The notes beneath the pieces are model-generated. The model worked only from the letters and a program-made list of their open reading frames with translations. It made no database searches and was not told the DNA's origin. Made by a program: the position numbers and the translations under genes. From assembly GCF_036173065.1 (NCBI RefSeq), contig NZ_CP108041.1, positions 3,351,001-3,415,000 on the forward strand: 64,000 bases of DNA. Reading direction: 5' to 3'. Below, piece after piece: positions 37,432 to 46,055 of this stretch (the first letter of the stretch is position 1; the number at the start of each line of letters is the position of its first letter). This DNA is from Rhodococcus sp. NBC_00297 (GTDB taxonomy: Bacteria; Actinomycetota; Actinomycetes; Mycobacteriales; Mycobacteriaceae).

Positions 37432-38442
37432 ATGACGCCGACACGTGGACCGGCCATGACAGACGTGGCCCGACTCGCAGGCGTGTCCCACCAGACCGTG
37501 TCCCGCGTGATCAACGGTCACCCGAACGTCACCGAAGCAACGAGAGCTCGGGTCAACCAAGCGATCACACAGCTCGGGTATCGGCCCAACACCGCTGCTC
37601 GTGCGTTGGTCACCGGCAGCAACCGCACTATCGGCATCGTCGGGACCGGTCATGCTTTGCACGGACCGGTCTCGACGTTGTACAGCGTCGAACGTGCTGC
37701 CCGACAGGCTGGTTACTCGGTACTGGTGGGCGTCCCGACGTCGCTCGACGAGGACGCGATCAATGCGTGCGTCCGTCGGTTGCAGAAGCAAGGTGTCGAC
37801 GGCGTCGTCGTGATCGCGCCTCTGCGAACCGACAACGGCGACATCGCCGGACTGGCCGGGGACCTTCCCCTCGTCGCGGTGGAGGGCTCGCCCGCCGGGG
37901 AACTGGCCGTCGTGTCCGTCGACCAGGTCGCGGGAGCGCGAGAAGCCACGTCGCACCTGTTGGAGCTCGGGCACCGCGAGGTGTGGCACGTGGCAGGTCC
38001 GCTCGGCTGGTACGAGGCGGCCGACCGGGTGAGCGGCTGGCGAATGGCTCACGAGGACAGGGGTATCGACCCGCCGCCGATGTTGAACGGGGACTGGACC
38101 GCCAAATCGGGGTGCGCCGCCGGCACTGTCCTGGCGCAGATCGCGGGCGTCACCGCGGTGTTCGCGGGAAACGACTCCATGGCCCTCGGGGTGCTCCGCG
38201 CCTTCGACGCCGCCGGCCGGAGCGTTCCGCGCGATGTCAGCGTGGTGGGCTTCGACGACGTGCCCGACGCCGAGTTCTACTCGCCTCCCCTGACCACGAT
38301 CCGTCAGGAATTCGGCGAAGTGGGGATCCGGAGCGTCGAGATCCTGCTCGCACAGATCGAGTCCGGCACCCGAAGTACCCGGCGGTTCAGCATTGCGCCC
38401 AGGTTGGTGACTCGAGCGAGTACCGGTACGCCGCCCGACTGA
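37432..38442 (+). CDS. LacI-family regulator of the sugar importer
   Basis: 336 residues. The HTH and hinge are complete: MTDVARLAGVSHQTVSRVINGHPNVTEATRARVNQAITQLGYRPNTAARALVTG. The effector domain ends with DVSVVGFDDVPDAEFYSPPLTTIRQEFGEVGIRSVEIL. It lies 62 bases after the permease gene on the same strand, probably in the same transcript, and is the natural candidate to bind the TGTTAGCGCTAACA sites in front of the operon. ATG 37432 follows a GGGGGG; ATG 37456 is an alternative. Confidence 0.92.
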   Translation: MTPTRGPAMTDVARLAGVSHQTVSRVINGHPNVTEATRARVNQAITQLGYRPNTAARALVTGSNRTIGIVGTGHALHGPVSTLYSVERAARQAGYSVLVGVPTSLDEDAINACVRRLQKQGVDGVVVIAPLRTDNGDIAGLAGDLPLVAVEGSPAGELAVVSVDQVAGAREATSHLLELGHREVWHVAGPLGWYEAADRVSGWRMAHEDRGIDPPPMLNGDWTAKSGCAAGTVLAQIAGVTAVFAGNDSMALGVLRAFDAAGRSVPRDVSVVGFDDVPDAEFYSPPLTTIRQEFGEVGIRSVEILLAQIESGTRSTRRFSIAPRLVTRASTGTPPD

Positions 38443-38514
38443 CGGGCGGGCGCGATGTCGTGGTCATCATGCATAGTGACCGGGCAGTCTGTTTCCTCGC
38501 GAAGGTGGATGTCC

Positions 38515-40260
38515 ATGCGCAGTGCAACCTCGGTGCCCGACGACCGCTGGGTCGTGGTCGACGTCGAGACGTCAGGGCTGAAGGCGAACCGTGACCGGGT
38601 GTTGAGTGTTGCTGCCCTGACCCTGGACGATCACGGACGGGTCGGGAGTGAGATGTCGACACTCGTCAATCCCGGGTGCGATCCCGGGCCGGTCCACATT
38701 CACAACCTGACACCCGAGCGGCTGGCCGGTGCTCCGCGCTTCGAAGACATCGCGCCGCACCTCATGTCGATGCTCGACGGGCGCACGATGGTGGCTCACA
38801 ACGCCAGCTTCGACCACGGATTCCTGAAGCTCGAATCGATGCGGGCCGGTCTGGACATGCCGACGCGTCAGCGGCTGTGCACCTTGGCTCTGTCCCGACG
38901 ACTCCAGCCGGACCTCTCGAATCACAAGCTGTCCACCCTCGCTGCGCACTGGAAGGTGATGCAGTCCCAGGCGCACGACGCGTACGACGACGCCCGCGTC
39001 CTGGCGCAGATCTTCACCCACAGCTCTCGGCTCGCGCGCTCACTCGATCTGCCGCTCCCGGTCGTCACCTGCAGTGACCGCCTGACCCTCTACCCGGACT
39101 CCATCCCTCGAACGCAGTGCCCCTGGGAGAACCCCGGACGGCTCGATGTCGCGCACGGGTTGATCAGAGGGATGCGCGTCGTCATCAGCGGCGACACGCG
39201 CACCCCGCGACTGCGTCTGGCCGAGCAGTTGACCGATGCCGGGCTCGACGTGATGAACTCCGTCAGTAGGTACACCAGCGTCGTCGTCTGTTCCGATTCT
39301 GCGTCGGAGAGTGTGAAGGTGACTCGGGCGCGCTCGCAGGGCATTCCGGTAATTACGGAGTACGTGCTGCACGATCTGATGCGCGCCGTCCGCCCCGGCA
39401 CCCGAAAGGGTCCGCGGAAGCCCGTCGTCGCGACGATGCCTCTGCCCACCCCGTCCGCCGCACCCTGGTCGACTCGCCGTGTCCTGGTGATGGGCGGATC
39501 CCACGCCGAGTCGGTGCTCATGCGGTCACGATTGATCCAACTGGGCGCCACCCCTGCCGTCAATCTGAGTGCAGGCGTGACCGACGTACTCCTGCTGTCC
39601 CACGGCGACGGTGACCCGCGTATGCCGCGCGTACGGGAACGACAGTTGACGACGCTGTCCTCGATCGACGTGGACAGAGCATTGAACCTCGACGAGGTGA
39701 CTCCGCGCATCGAGGTGAGGACCCGGCGGACACTGACCCCACTCGTTCCGCGGGGCGGCGTCGTCGATCTGCCGGAGAACACCACCGTGGTGACTGTGGA
39801 TGCATCATGGCGCGCCGCTGCCGCCGACCCCATCGCCGTCGACGTGGTCGCATTCCTGACGACAGCGGATGACGTGGTGTCCAGCGACGAAGACTTCGTG
39901 TTCTACAACGCCCCGTCGACGTCCGACGGGGCAGTGGTGCTGTCCCTCGACGGGGACAGCGAGCAGGGCGTCCGCATCGATCTGAGTGTCGTGCCCGACG
40001 ACATCGAGCGCATCGTGATCGCCGCGGCGATCGAGAACGAGCACACGTTCGGTGATGTCGGTGCGGTATCGATCTCGCTCTCCACGCCCGAGTCGCGTAT
40101 CGCCACTGCAGTGTTGGATGCCGCAACCACCGAGCGGAGTCTCATTCTGACTGAGATCTACCGGCGGGGCACCGCGTGGAGATTCCGAGCAGTGGGGCAG
40201 GGGTACGACGATGGTCTCGCCGCTCTGGCAACCCGGTACGGAGTCGTTGTCGACGACTGA
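38515..40260 (+). CDS. DEDDh exonuclease - BRCT - TerD fusion protein
   Basis: 581 residues. Order: a DnaQ-type 3'-5' exonuclease (about 10-175) with ExoI VVVDVETSG (Asp16, Glu18), ExoII MVAHNASFDHGFL and ExoIII HDAYDDARVLAQ; a BRCT-like domain (about 210-290, RGMRVVISGDTRTPRLRLAEQLTDAGLDV); a second diverged Rossmann/BRCT-like segment (about 320-400, RRVLVMGGSHAESVLMRSRLIQLGA); and a C-terminal TerD domain (about 410-581) with Ca-binding acidic loop SSDEDFVFYN. TerD domains mark stress-response complexes and the exonuclease/BRCT part suggests a DNA-damage role. ATG 38515 is nine bases from AAGG. No other ter genes are nearby. Confidence 0.9.
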   Translation: MRSATSVPDDRWVVVDVETSGLKANRDRVLSVAALTLDDHGRVGSEMSTLVNPGCDPGPVHIHNLTPERLAGAPRFEDIAPHLMSMLDGRTMVAHNASFDHGFLKLESMRAGLDMPTRQRLCTLALSRRLQPDLSNHKLSTLAAHWKVMQSQAHDAYDDARVLAQIFTHSSRLARSLDLPLPVVTCSDRLTLYPDSIPRTQCPWENPGRLDVAHGLIRGMRVVISGDTRTPRLRLAEQLTDAGLDVMNSVSRYTSVVVCSDSASESVKVTRARSQGIPVITEYVLHDLMRAVRPGTRKGPRKPVVATMPLPTPSAAPWSTRRVLVMGGSHAESVLMRSRLIQLGATPAVNLSAGVTDVLLLSHGDGDPRMPRVRERQLTTLSSIDVDRALNLDEVTPRIEVRTRRTLTPLVPRGGVVDLPENTTVVTVDASWRAAAADPIAVDVVAFLTTADDVVSSDEDFVFYNAPSTSDGAVVLSLDGDSEQGVRIDLSVVPDDIERIVIAAAIENEHTFGDVGAVSISLSTPESRIATAVLDAATTERSLILTEIYRRGTAWRFRAVGQGYDDGLAALATRYGVVVDD

Positions 40261-40269
40261 TCAGCGCCC

Positions 40270-40473
40270 GCACCACCATCCGCGCGTGGCGCAACCGCCG
40301 ACGAGTTCCGACGCGCCGGTCGCGACGACCGGCCGGAAGAGCTGGCGGACGTGTTCGAGGTCGTCAGTTGTCTGGCGACGTCCCTAGGGCTCACGATGGC
40401 TGATGTGGCCGCCCTAGCGGCGGACAAGCGGGAGCGGCGCGGTGGCTTCGCAGATCGCGTTCGGTTGGAATGA
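40270..40473 (+). pseudogene. Truncated MazG/PRA-PH-like pyrophosphohydrolase remnant
   Basis: In one frame ending at the TGA 40471-40473 the sequence reads …TADEFRRAGRDDRPEELADVFEVVSCLATSLGLTMADVAALAADKRERRGGFADRVRLE. That is the C-terminal part of the small predicted nucleoside-triphosphate pyrophosphohydrolases (pattern VEELADVLEVV…LGLT…A…K…ERGGF). The upstream half with the VRDKIPEII start and the EExxE core is missing, and there is no plausible start codon, so this is a remnant. It is tail-to-tail with the HD-protein gene. Confidence 0.7.
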
Positions 40474-40480
40474 CGCGGTA

Positions 40481-41188
40481 TCAGCCTCTGGCCTGTTCCT
40501 TGATGGACGCCAGGTGACCGCGCAGATCCTCCATCCCGTCCGCCGTCAGTCCTAGCGCCTCGCCGTGCTCGGTGGCGGCCGCCTCGAAGATCTCGACCAG
40601 GGGCGCGTACTTGCGCAGCAGCTTCGTGCGCTTGGCGTCGTCCGCGAGATACTTGAGACTGCCGGCGTTGTCGACGAAGTCGGACACCTTGACCAGGAAG
40701 ACCTTGGGATCGCGGATTACAGTCGTCACGTGTTCGGCGTACTGCGTTGCGCGATCCTGGCCGTTCTTCGGCGGGGTGGTCACGGCATCGACGAGTCTGG
40801 CGACTTCCGTGCCGAAGTGGGTTTCGATAGCGCCGAGTGCAGTCGAGCCACCGAGTACATCGACGATGCGGTCGGACTGGTCCTCGACGGTGTCGTGAAG
40901 GGCCGTAGCCACCAGAACATCGAGCTGCGAACACCCGTACCTGCTCATTCGCAGCACATTTCGAGACGGATGAGTGATGTAGGGGTCGTTGATCTGGTCA
41001 CCGCGAGCGGTGCGGCGCTGCATCAAGTGGGCGTACGACGCCACAGCGAGCGCATCCTGCAGAGCGGAGGTGTCGAGTCCGCGGCTACCTACCTCGTTGC
41101 GAATGGCGTGGGCGAGTAACGATGGATCCATGTCTTTCAGAGGAACATCGCGCACTGCGCGGGTGATGGCATCGGACGTCGACGGCAT
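40481..41188 (-). CDS. HD-domain protein, RelA/SpoT hydrolase-like
   Basis: 235 residues from ATG 41188 after AAAGGA. ALAVASYAHLMQRR…DPYITHPSRNVLRM, VATALHDTVEDQSDRI (the HD motif) and VFLVKVSDFVDNAGSLKYL follow the pattern of the hydrolase domain of RelA/SpoT proteins (HPxxVA, HDxxED, KxxDxxxN), with no synthetase or TGS/ACT domains. Such small proteins can hydrolyse (p)ppGpp or other phosphorylated nucleotides. The 41209-42549 gene ends 20 bases upstream of its start on the same strand, so the two are likely co-transcribed. Confidence 0.8.
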   Translation of the reverse strand: MPSTSDAITRAVRDVPLKDMDPSLLAHAIRNEVGSRGLDTSALQDALAVASYAHLMQRRTARGDQINDPYITHPSRNVLRMSRYGCSQLDVLVATALHDTVEDQSDRIVDVLGGSTALGAIETHFGTEVARLVDAVTTPPKNGQDRATQYAEHVTTVIRDPKVFLVKVSDFVDNAGSLKYLADDAKRTKLLRKYAPLVEIFEAAATEHGEALGLTADGMEDLRGHLASIKEQARG

Positions 41189-41208
41189 GGTGTCCTTTCG
41201 GTCGGAGG

Positions 41209-42549
41209 TCAGGAAGTGCGGGGGAGGTGGTCGACGAATTCGTACGAGCATCCCAGGGAACTGCGCTTGTCCGTGACACCGTTCTGGCGGAACCACGAGA
41301 CGCACGCGTTGGCGATCAGCTGCGTGTCACGGGTGAACAGGTAGCCGTCCGTGCAGTCGTCGAAATGATCGTCGTGATGCCAATGGTCCAGCTCCAACCC
41401 CTCGACGCCATGGTCGGCCAGTCGGAGTCGCTGGAGAACGGCTCGCGATCGTCGCACCATGTACACACCGTCGTCGAGGACGTGGATCTGCGCGTTGAAC
41501 ACGTCGCCCTCGTCGTCGGGGTCGTAGTCGTTGGGGCCCAGTTCGATGATGAGGCCGGCAGGCTTGTCGAACATCGATTCCACCAACCATGCTGCGGTGC
41601 CGTCGGAATCGTCGACGGGCAGAACTCGGCCGTATCCGTCGGTGATGTTGTCGAGTAGGCCACCGCTGGGCAGGGGAGCGATCCATGCGTCGATGGCGTC
41701 GCCGTTCCTGCGAAGGTTCGCGATACCGTCGTCGGTCAACCAGGCGGGACCGTGGAAGAACTGCTCGACGCCCGACATGCCGTCTGAATTGGTGTATTTC
41801 GCGTACCAATTGTCGAGGTCGACATCCTTGTCGGTGACGACGACGCATCTGGTGCCGTCGATGCGGAGTGCGTACTGCCACTGTGGGATTGCAGTCGGTC
41901 GCCTGTCGACGCTCGGACGAGAGTGCTCCCGTTTCCAGACCGCGGTCTCGACTGCTCTGATGCGCGTGATGGACCACTCTCCACTGATGGAGTGCAAGGA
42001 TTTCGCCGTGAGCTGGCAGGCCCAGGACACGTCGCGGTCGCGCCTCGACACGATGATGTGGTCGAGTCCGTTCTCGGCGACGACGGCGTCGGCGCGCTCG
42101 CCGAACGGGAAGTGCCGGGCGAGCTCGATAGCGCCGTGATCGGCATCGAATGGCTCGATCTCGATGATGACGGTGTACCGGGTGCCCTCACTCGCCGGCA
42201 GTCGGCGAGTGCGGGGGAGGCGACTGTCGGCCATGTGAGGGCTGGTGGACCAGAGGTCCGACCGGCTCGTCTCGACACCGAGGACGCTCCACTCCTCTGC
42301 GAGCCTGTCGACAGCATGGAGAGCAGCCTGTCCGGAGACCCACCATCCGCTGCCGGGTACGTCGAGGACGACGCGTGCATGACCGAGTAGGGATCGGTCG
42401 ATCCTGGCCGCGTCGTCACCGACCTGGTGCAGCAGCCGGAGGTACTCGTCCGGTTCGATCTGGTCGAAGGGCCGGTCGATCTCGACGGCGACGGTGAATC
42501 CGGGGTTGCCGGCGGGGATACCGCCCAAGCCGCGACTGTCGTGGTCCAT
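41209..42549 (-). CDS. Hypothetical protein, long paralog of the 5.3-kb protein
   Basis: 446 residues from ATG 42549 (MDHDSRGLGG). The C-terminal ~230 residues are homologous to the whole protein at 5297-5995 (AAWLVESMFDKPAGLIIELGPN, LDDGVYMVRRSRAVLQRL, LDHWHHDDHFDDCTDGYLF, LGCSYEFVDHLPR). The N-terminal ~210 residues (FTVAVEIDRPFDQIEPDEYLRLLHQVGDDAARIDRSLLGHARVVLDVPG…) form a separate α/β domain absent from the short protein. No motif suggests an enzyme; the family resembles small regulatory or chaperone-like proteins of actinomycetes. It lies just upstream of the HD protein. Confidence 0.75.
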   Translation of the reverse strand: MDHDSRGLGGIPAGNPGFTVAVEIDRPFDQIEPDEYLRLLHQVGDDAARIDRSLLGHARVVLDVPGSGWWVSGQAALHAVDRLAEEWSVLGVETSRSDLWSTSPHMADSRLPRTRRLPASEGTRYTVIIEIEPFDADHGAIELARHFPFGERADAVVAENGLDHIIVSRRDRDVSWACQLTAKSLHSISGEWSITRIRAVETAVWKREHSRPSVDRRPTAIPQWQYALRIDGTRCVVVTDKDVDLDNWYAKYTNSDGMSGVEQFFHGPAWLTDDGIANLRRNGDAIDAWIAPLPSGGLLDNITDGYGRVLPVDDSDGTAAWLVESMFDKPAGLIIELGPNDYDPDDEGDVFNAQIHVLDDGVYMVRRSRAVLQRLRLADHGVEGLELDHWHHDDHFDDCTDGYLFTRDTQLIANACVSWFRQNGVTDKRSSLGCSYEFVDHLPRTS

Positions 42550-42682
42550 GGGGTTCTCGATTCTGTGCGAACAGCTAGCTCGACGTCGGAGAACCGAGCG
42601 TCGGTGGCAGGAATCATCCGTCTGCCTACTCACTGTTTACAGCAGGGCACCGACATGTTTCGAGCCCGAACCCACTTGCCCT

Positions 42683-43498
42683 CTACGCGCGCTCCATCAC
42701 CCGTCGTGCCCGCTTCGCGACTGCCTCGTCGATGAGGTGACCGTCCTGGTCGACCCCGGCCCCACCGGACTCGAGGGCGGAGAGCACGGCGCGTGCTCGG
42801 GTGACGTCCTCGGGCGTGGGCTCGAACACCGCGCGCGCCGCCGGGACCTGGGCCGGGTGGATGCACGCGCGGCCCACGAAGCCGAGACGCGACAGCGACT
42901 GCGTGTCCGCGGTGAACGCGTCGAGGTCGCGGAAGTTGCGGGACACGGCCCCCAGCGGGGGGAGGAGGCCTGCGGCGGCGCTGGCCGCGACCACCTGTGA
43001 CCGCGCGAACAGCAGCGCGCTGGGGTCCGATTCGCCGTCGATACCGAGGTCGACGGCGAGATCGGCCTCACCGATCTGCAGGAAGCGCACGCGGGGTCCT
43101 TGCGCGATGGCCAGCGCGTCGAACAGCGCCGCACCCGTCTCGAGCAACGGCGACACCGCGGCGTGTGGACACACGTCGGCGAGCACCCGATCGGCGATCG
43201 CGATCTCCTCGGGTGACCCCACCTTGGGGAGCCACACCCCGGTCAGCCGGGCATGCGCCACCGCGCGAATGTCGGCCTCCTGCAGCGGGCCCGGGTTGAC
43301 GCGCACCCACACCTCGACGTCACCGGGCTCGCACGTAGCGACCCAGGCGGCGACCTCCGCGCGTGCGGAGTCCTTGTCCCGCAGAGCGACTGCATCCTCG
43401 AGATCGAGCACGACGGCGTCCGCACCCGAGGCGAGCGCCTTGTCGAAGCGGGCCGGCATGTCGCCGGGGACGTAGAGGTAGGTGAGCGCCCCACTCAC
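42683..43498 (-). CDS. CoA-ester lyase, CitE / citramalyl-CoA lyase-like (HpcH/HpaI family)
   Basis: 271 residues. LTYLYVPGDMPARFDKALASGADAVVLDLEDAV, VEVWVRVNP, and FLQIGEADLAVDLGI are the substrate/Mg-binding blocks of the CitE branch, which cleaves malyl-, citramalyl- or citryl-type CoA esters to acetyl-CoA and a keto acid. Its ATG overlaps the stop of the acyl-CoA dehydrogenase gene by four bases and it is last in the five-gene operon. With a MaoC hydratase and CoA-transferase in the same operon, a role in cleaving a C5 3-hydroxy acid CoA ester is likely. Confidence 0.88.
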   Translation of the reverse strand: MSGALTYLYVPGDMPARFDKALASGADAVVLDLEDAVALRDKDSARAEVAAWVATCEPGDVEVWVRVNPGPLQEADIRAVAHARLTGVWLPKVGSPEEIAIADRVLADVCPHAAVSPLLETGAALFDALAIAQGPRVRFLQIGEADLAVDLGIDGESDPSALLFARSQVVAASAAAGLLPPLGAVSRNFRDLDAFTADTQSLSRLGFVGRACIHPAQVPAARAVFEPTPEDVTRARAVLSALESGGAGVDQDGHLIDEAVAKRARRVMERA

Positions 43499-44658
43499 CC
43501 GATCACGCTCGATCCCGCGACCAACGACTTCGCGATGACGGTGCGCATGATGTCGTTGGTTCCCTCGCCGATGGCCATGAGCGGCGCGTCGCGGTAGAGA
43601 CGCTCGACGACGAACTCGGTCGAGTAGCCGTAGCCGCCGTGAATGCGCATGGCCTCGAGGCTGGCGGTGATGGCGGCCTCCGACGCGAAGTACTTGGCCA
43701 TGCCCGCCTCCATGTCGACGCGCTTGCCCGAATCTGCCTGCGATGCAGCCCAGTAGGTCATGAGTCGGGCCGCCTGCAGCTGCGTGGCGATGTCGGCGAT
43801 CTTCAACTGGATCGCCTGGAACTCGGCGATGGGCTGCCCGAAGGCGGTGCGCTCCTTCGCGTACTGCAGCGCGGCGTCGTAGGCCGCCTGCGCGATTCCC
43901 ACACTGCGACCCGCGATGTTGAGTCGACCGATCTCGAGTCCAGACAACGCCTGCTGCAGTCCACGGCCCTCGACGCCGCCGAGGAGTGCGTCGACCGGCA
44001 CCCGAACGTTGTCGAAGCTGATCTCACACGACTCGGTGCCCTTGTAACCGAGCTTGCCCATGTCACGCTGGACCTCGAAACCCTCACTGGTGGTGTCGAT
44101 GAGCAGCAGGCTCATGCCCTTGTGGGGAGGTGTGGCGGAGGTGTCGGTCTTCACCAGCACGGGCAGGACGTTCGCATGCCGCGCGTTGGTGATCCACGTC
44201 TTCGCGCCGTTCACGACGTAGTGGTCGCCGTCGCGCTTGGCGGTGGTCTTGATGCCCTGCAGGTCCGTGCCCGCACCTGGCTCGGTGAGGCCGACGCCGG
44301 TGCGCCACTCACCCGTGGCCAGCTTCGGGAGGAGAGACTGCTTCTGCTCGTCCGTGCCGTGCTTGGCGATCATCCAGCACGAGAGGTTGTGGCTGCCGAC
44401 GATGCCGGCAATGCCCATCCATCCACGCGCCAACTCCTCGTAGACGAGAGTGAAGGAGACCTTGTCGAGTTCGAGGCCGCCGTACTCCTCCGGCGTCGTG
44501 ATCCCGAACAGGCCCATTGCCTTCATGTGGTCGACGATCTCCGTGGGGTAGCGGCCGGTCTTCTCCCATTCGTTCGCGACCGGGACGATCTCCTTGTCCA
44601 CGAAGGTGCGCAATGCCTTACGGAACGCCGTCTGCTGTTCGTCGTACGTGAAATCCAT
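43495..44658 (-). CDS. Acyl-CoA dehydrogenase
   Basis: 387 residues from ATG 44658 (MDFTYDEQQTAFRKALRTFV). Typical blocks: GITTPEEYGGLELDKVSFTLVYEELARG, VGLTEPGAGTDLQGIKTTAKRDGDHYVVNGAKTWITNA (FAD-contacting), GRLNIAGRSVGIAQAAYDAAL, and MRIHGGYGYSTEFVVERLYRDAPLMAIGEGTNDIMR with the catalytic Glu in EGT. It desaturates an acyl-CoA with FAD, passing electrons to ETF. In this operon a short branched dicarboxylyl-CoA such as methylsuccinyl-CoA is an attractive substrate, but this is inferred from neighbours only. Confidence 0.92.
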   Translation of the reverse strand: MDFTYDEQQTAFRKALRTFVDKEIVPVANEWEKTGRYPTEIVDHMKAMGLFGITTPEEYGGLELDKVSFTLVYEELARGWMGIAGIVGSHNLSCWMIAKHGTDEQKQSLLPKLATGEWRTGVGLTEPGAGTDLQGIKTTAKRDGDHYVVNGAKTWITNARHANVLPVLVKTDTSATPPHKGMSLLLIDTTSEGFEVQRDMGKLGYKGTESCEISFDNVRVPVDALLGGVEGRGLQQALSGLEIGRLNIAGRSVGIAQAAYDAALQYAKERTAFGQPIAEFQAIQLKIADIATQLQAARLMTYWAASQADSGKRVDMEAGMAKYFASEAAITASLEAMRIHGGYGYSTEFVVERLYRDAPLMAIGEGTNDIMRTVIAKSLVAGSSVIG

Positions 44659-44684
44659 GGTGGTGTCCTTCTTCCAGGCGAGGG

Positions 44685-46055
44685 TCAGGGGGCGGGCGCG
44701 ATGGCCGCGGCGAGATCGAGCACGGCGGAGAGGTCGTGTTCGTCGGCGAGTCCGAGAACGCGATCGGCGAGTTCGTCCGCACGAGCGTCGTGGCCGCAGT
44801 TGCCGAGAAACTTCTCCCGCAGTGCCGCGTCGTCGAGTGGGAATGCGGCACTGCCGCGACTTCCGCCGACGTCTCCCACGAGCACACGGCCGTCGGCGAG
44901 GGTGATGGTGGCGTGTCCGGGAGCGGCGGCCGCGGGCCCGTCGGTGGGACGTTCGACGACGCGGACCGTGCGCGCCGTCGTCAGCACGTCGGCTCGGGCG
45001 ATCGACGCGTCGGTGTAGGTGGAGACGTCGACTGCCCCGTCGCGCAGCAACGCGGCCACGCTCCACGGCAGATCGAACTTGCCGTCGTACGTGCTGCGCG
45101 GGGAGGCGACGCCCGTGTTGGGTCCGCACACGAACGGGGTGGAGTCCGGGTGGACCAGCACTTCGATGTCACGGATGTCGTCGACGTGGACATCGTGGCC
45201 CGCGACAGCGGCGGACACCGCGTCGAGGGTGACGTGCATCAGCTGGCAACTGGGGTAAGGCTTGATGCCGATCCCCAGTGCTTCCCAGCGGGTTCCGAAT
45301 CCGTCGGTCAGAACGGTCAGGTCGACGGGTCGATCGGTGAGTGCCGCATAGACGCCCCGTCGCCCTTCCAACACGGAGCCCGGTCCGGTGGCGCCGGCGG
45401 CTGCGAGGCGGGTGGCCAGGATGCCGTTGAAGCTGGCCGTGCCGGGGTGCAGCGCTTTCGTGTCGGCATCGGTGTCGAGGAACTCGAGGAGACCGGAGCT
45501 CGACGATCCAGCGATGCCGAGCGCATGGACCAGAGTCTCACTGTCGAACTTCCCGAGCCGCCCGGCGACGACGGCCGCGGCGAACGGGCCCACCGCCGCG
45601 GTCGCGTGGATCCCCCGAGCGTGGAACCCGTGGGGACTGACAGCGCCCAGTCGGCAGGCCGTCTCGAGGCCGAGTGTCGCGGCTGTGAGTACCTCGGCAC
45701 CGGTGGCGTGGGTCTGCTGGCCGACGGCGAAGGCTGCCGGCAGGGTGACGGCGGTGGCGTGGACGAGCGCCCCGGCGTGCGTGTCGTCGAAGTCGAGCGC
45801 GTGCACCAGAACGCCGGTGGCCAGGGCGGCGGCCGGCGCGGACAGGGCGCGGGTTCCCGTCAACGGGCGGGCCTCGGGAGGGCCGCCCAGACCGTCGGCG
45901 ACGGTCCATGCGGCGCGTCCGTGGCCCAGACGCTGCGCGGCCACCGCGGTACCCACCGAATCGAGCAGGTGACGAGCGGTCGCGTGCCGCACGGCCGGCG
46001 GCACATCGTCGAGGGTCACTCCCGTCGCCCACTCGGACAGCACTGTGGAGGTCAC
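44685..46055 (-). CDS. MmgE/PrpD family protein
   Basis: 456 residues. LLDSVGTAVAAQRLGHG, LDFDDTHAGALVHATAVTLPAAFA, GFHARGIHATAAVGPFAAAV and IGIKPYPSCQLMH are the conserved blocks of the family that includes 2-methylcitrate dehydratase and cis-aconitate decarboxylase. It would dehydrate or decarboxylate a tri- or dicarboxylic acid. Its ATG overlaps the CoA-transferase stop by four bases. Which activity applies here cannot be read from sequence, but either would link to C5/C7 dicarboxylate metabolism. Confidence 0.88.
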   Translation of the reverse strand: MTSTVLSEWATGVTLDDVPPAVRHATARHLLDSVGTAVAAQRLGHGRAAWTVADGLGGPPEARPLTGTRALSAPAAALATGVLVHALDFDDTHAGALVHATAVTLPAAFAVGQQTHATGAEVLTAATLGLETACRLGAVSPHGFHARGIHATAAVGPFAAAVVAGRLGKFDSETLVHALGIAGSSSSGLLEFLDTDADTKALHPGTASFNGILATRLAAAGATGPGSVLEGRRGVYAALTDRPVDLTVLTDGFGTRWEALGIGIKPYPSCQLMHVTLDAVSAAVAGHDVHVDDIRDIEVLVHPDSTPFVCGPNTGVASPRSTYDGKFDLPWSVAALLRDGAVDVSTYTDASIARADVLTTARTVRVVERPTDGPAAAAPGHATITLADGRVLVGDVGGSRGSAAFPLDDAALREKFLGNCGHDARADELADRVLGLADEHDLSAVLDLAAAIAPAP

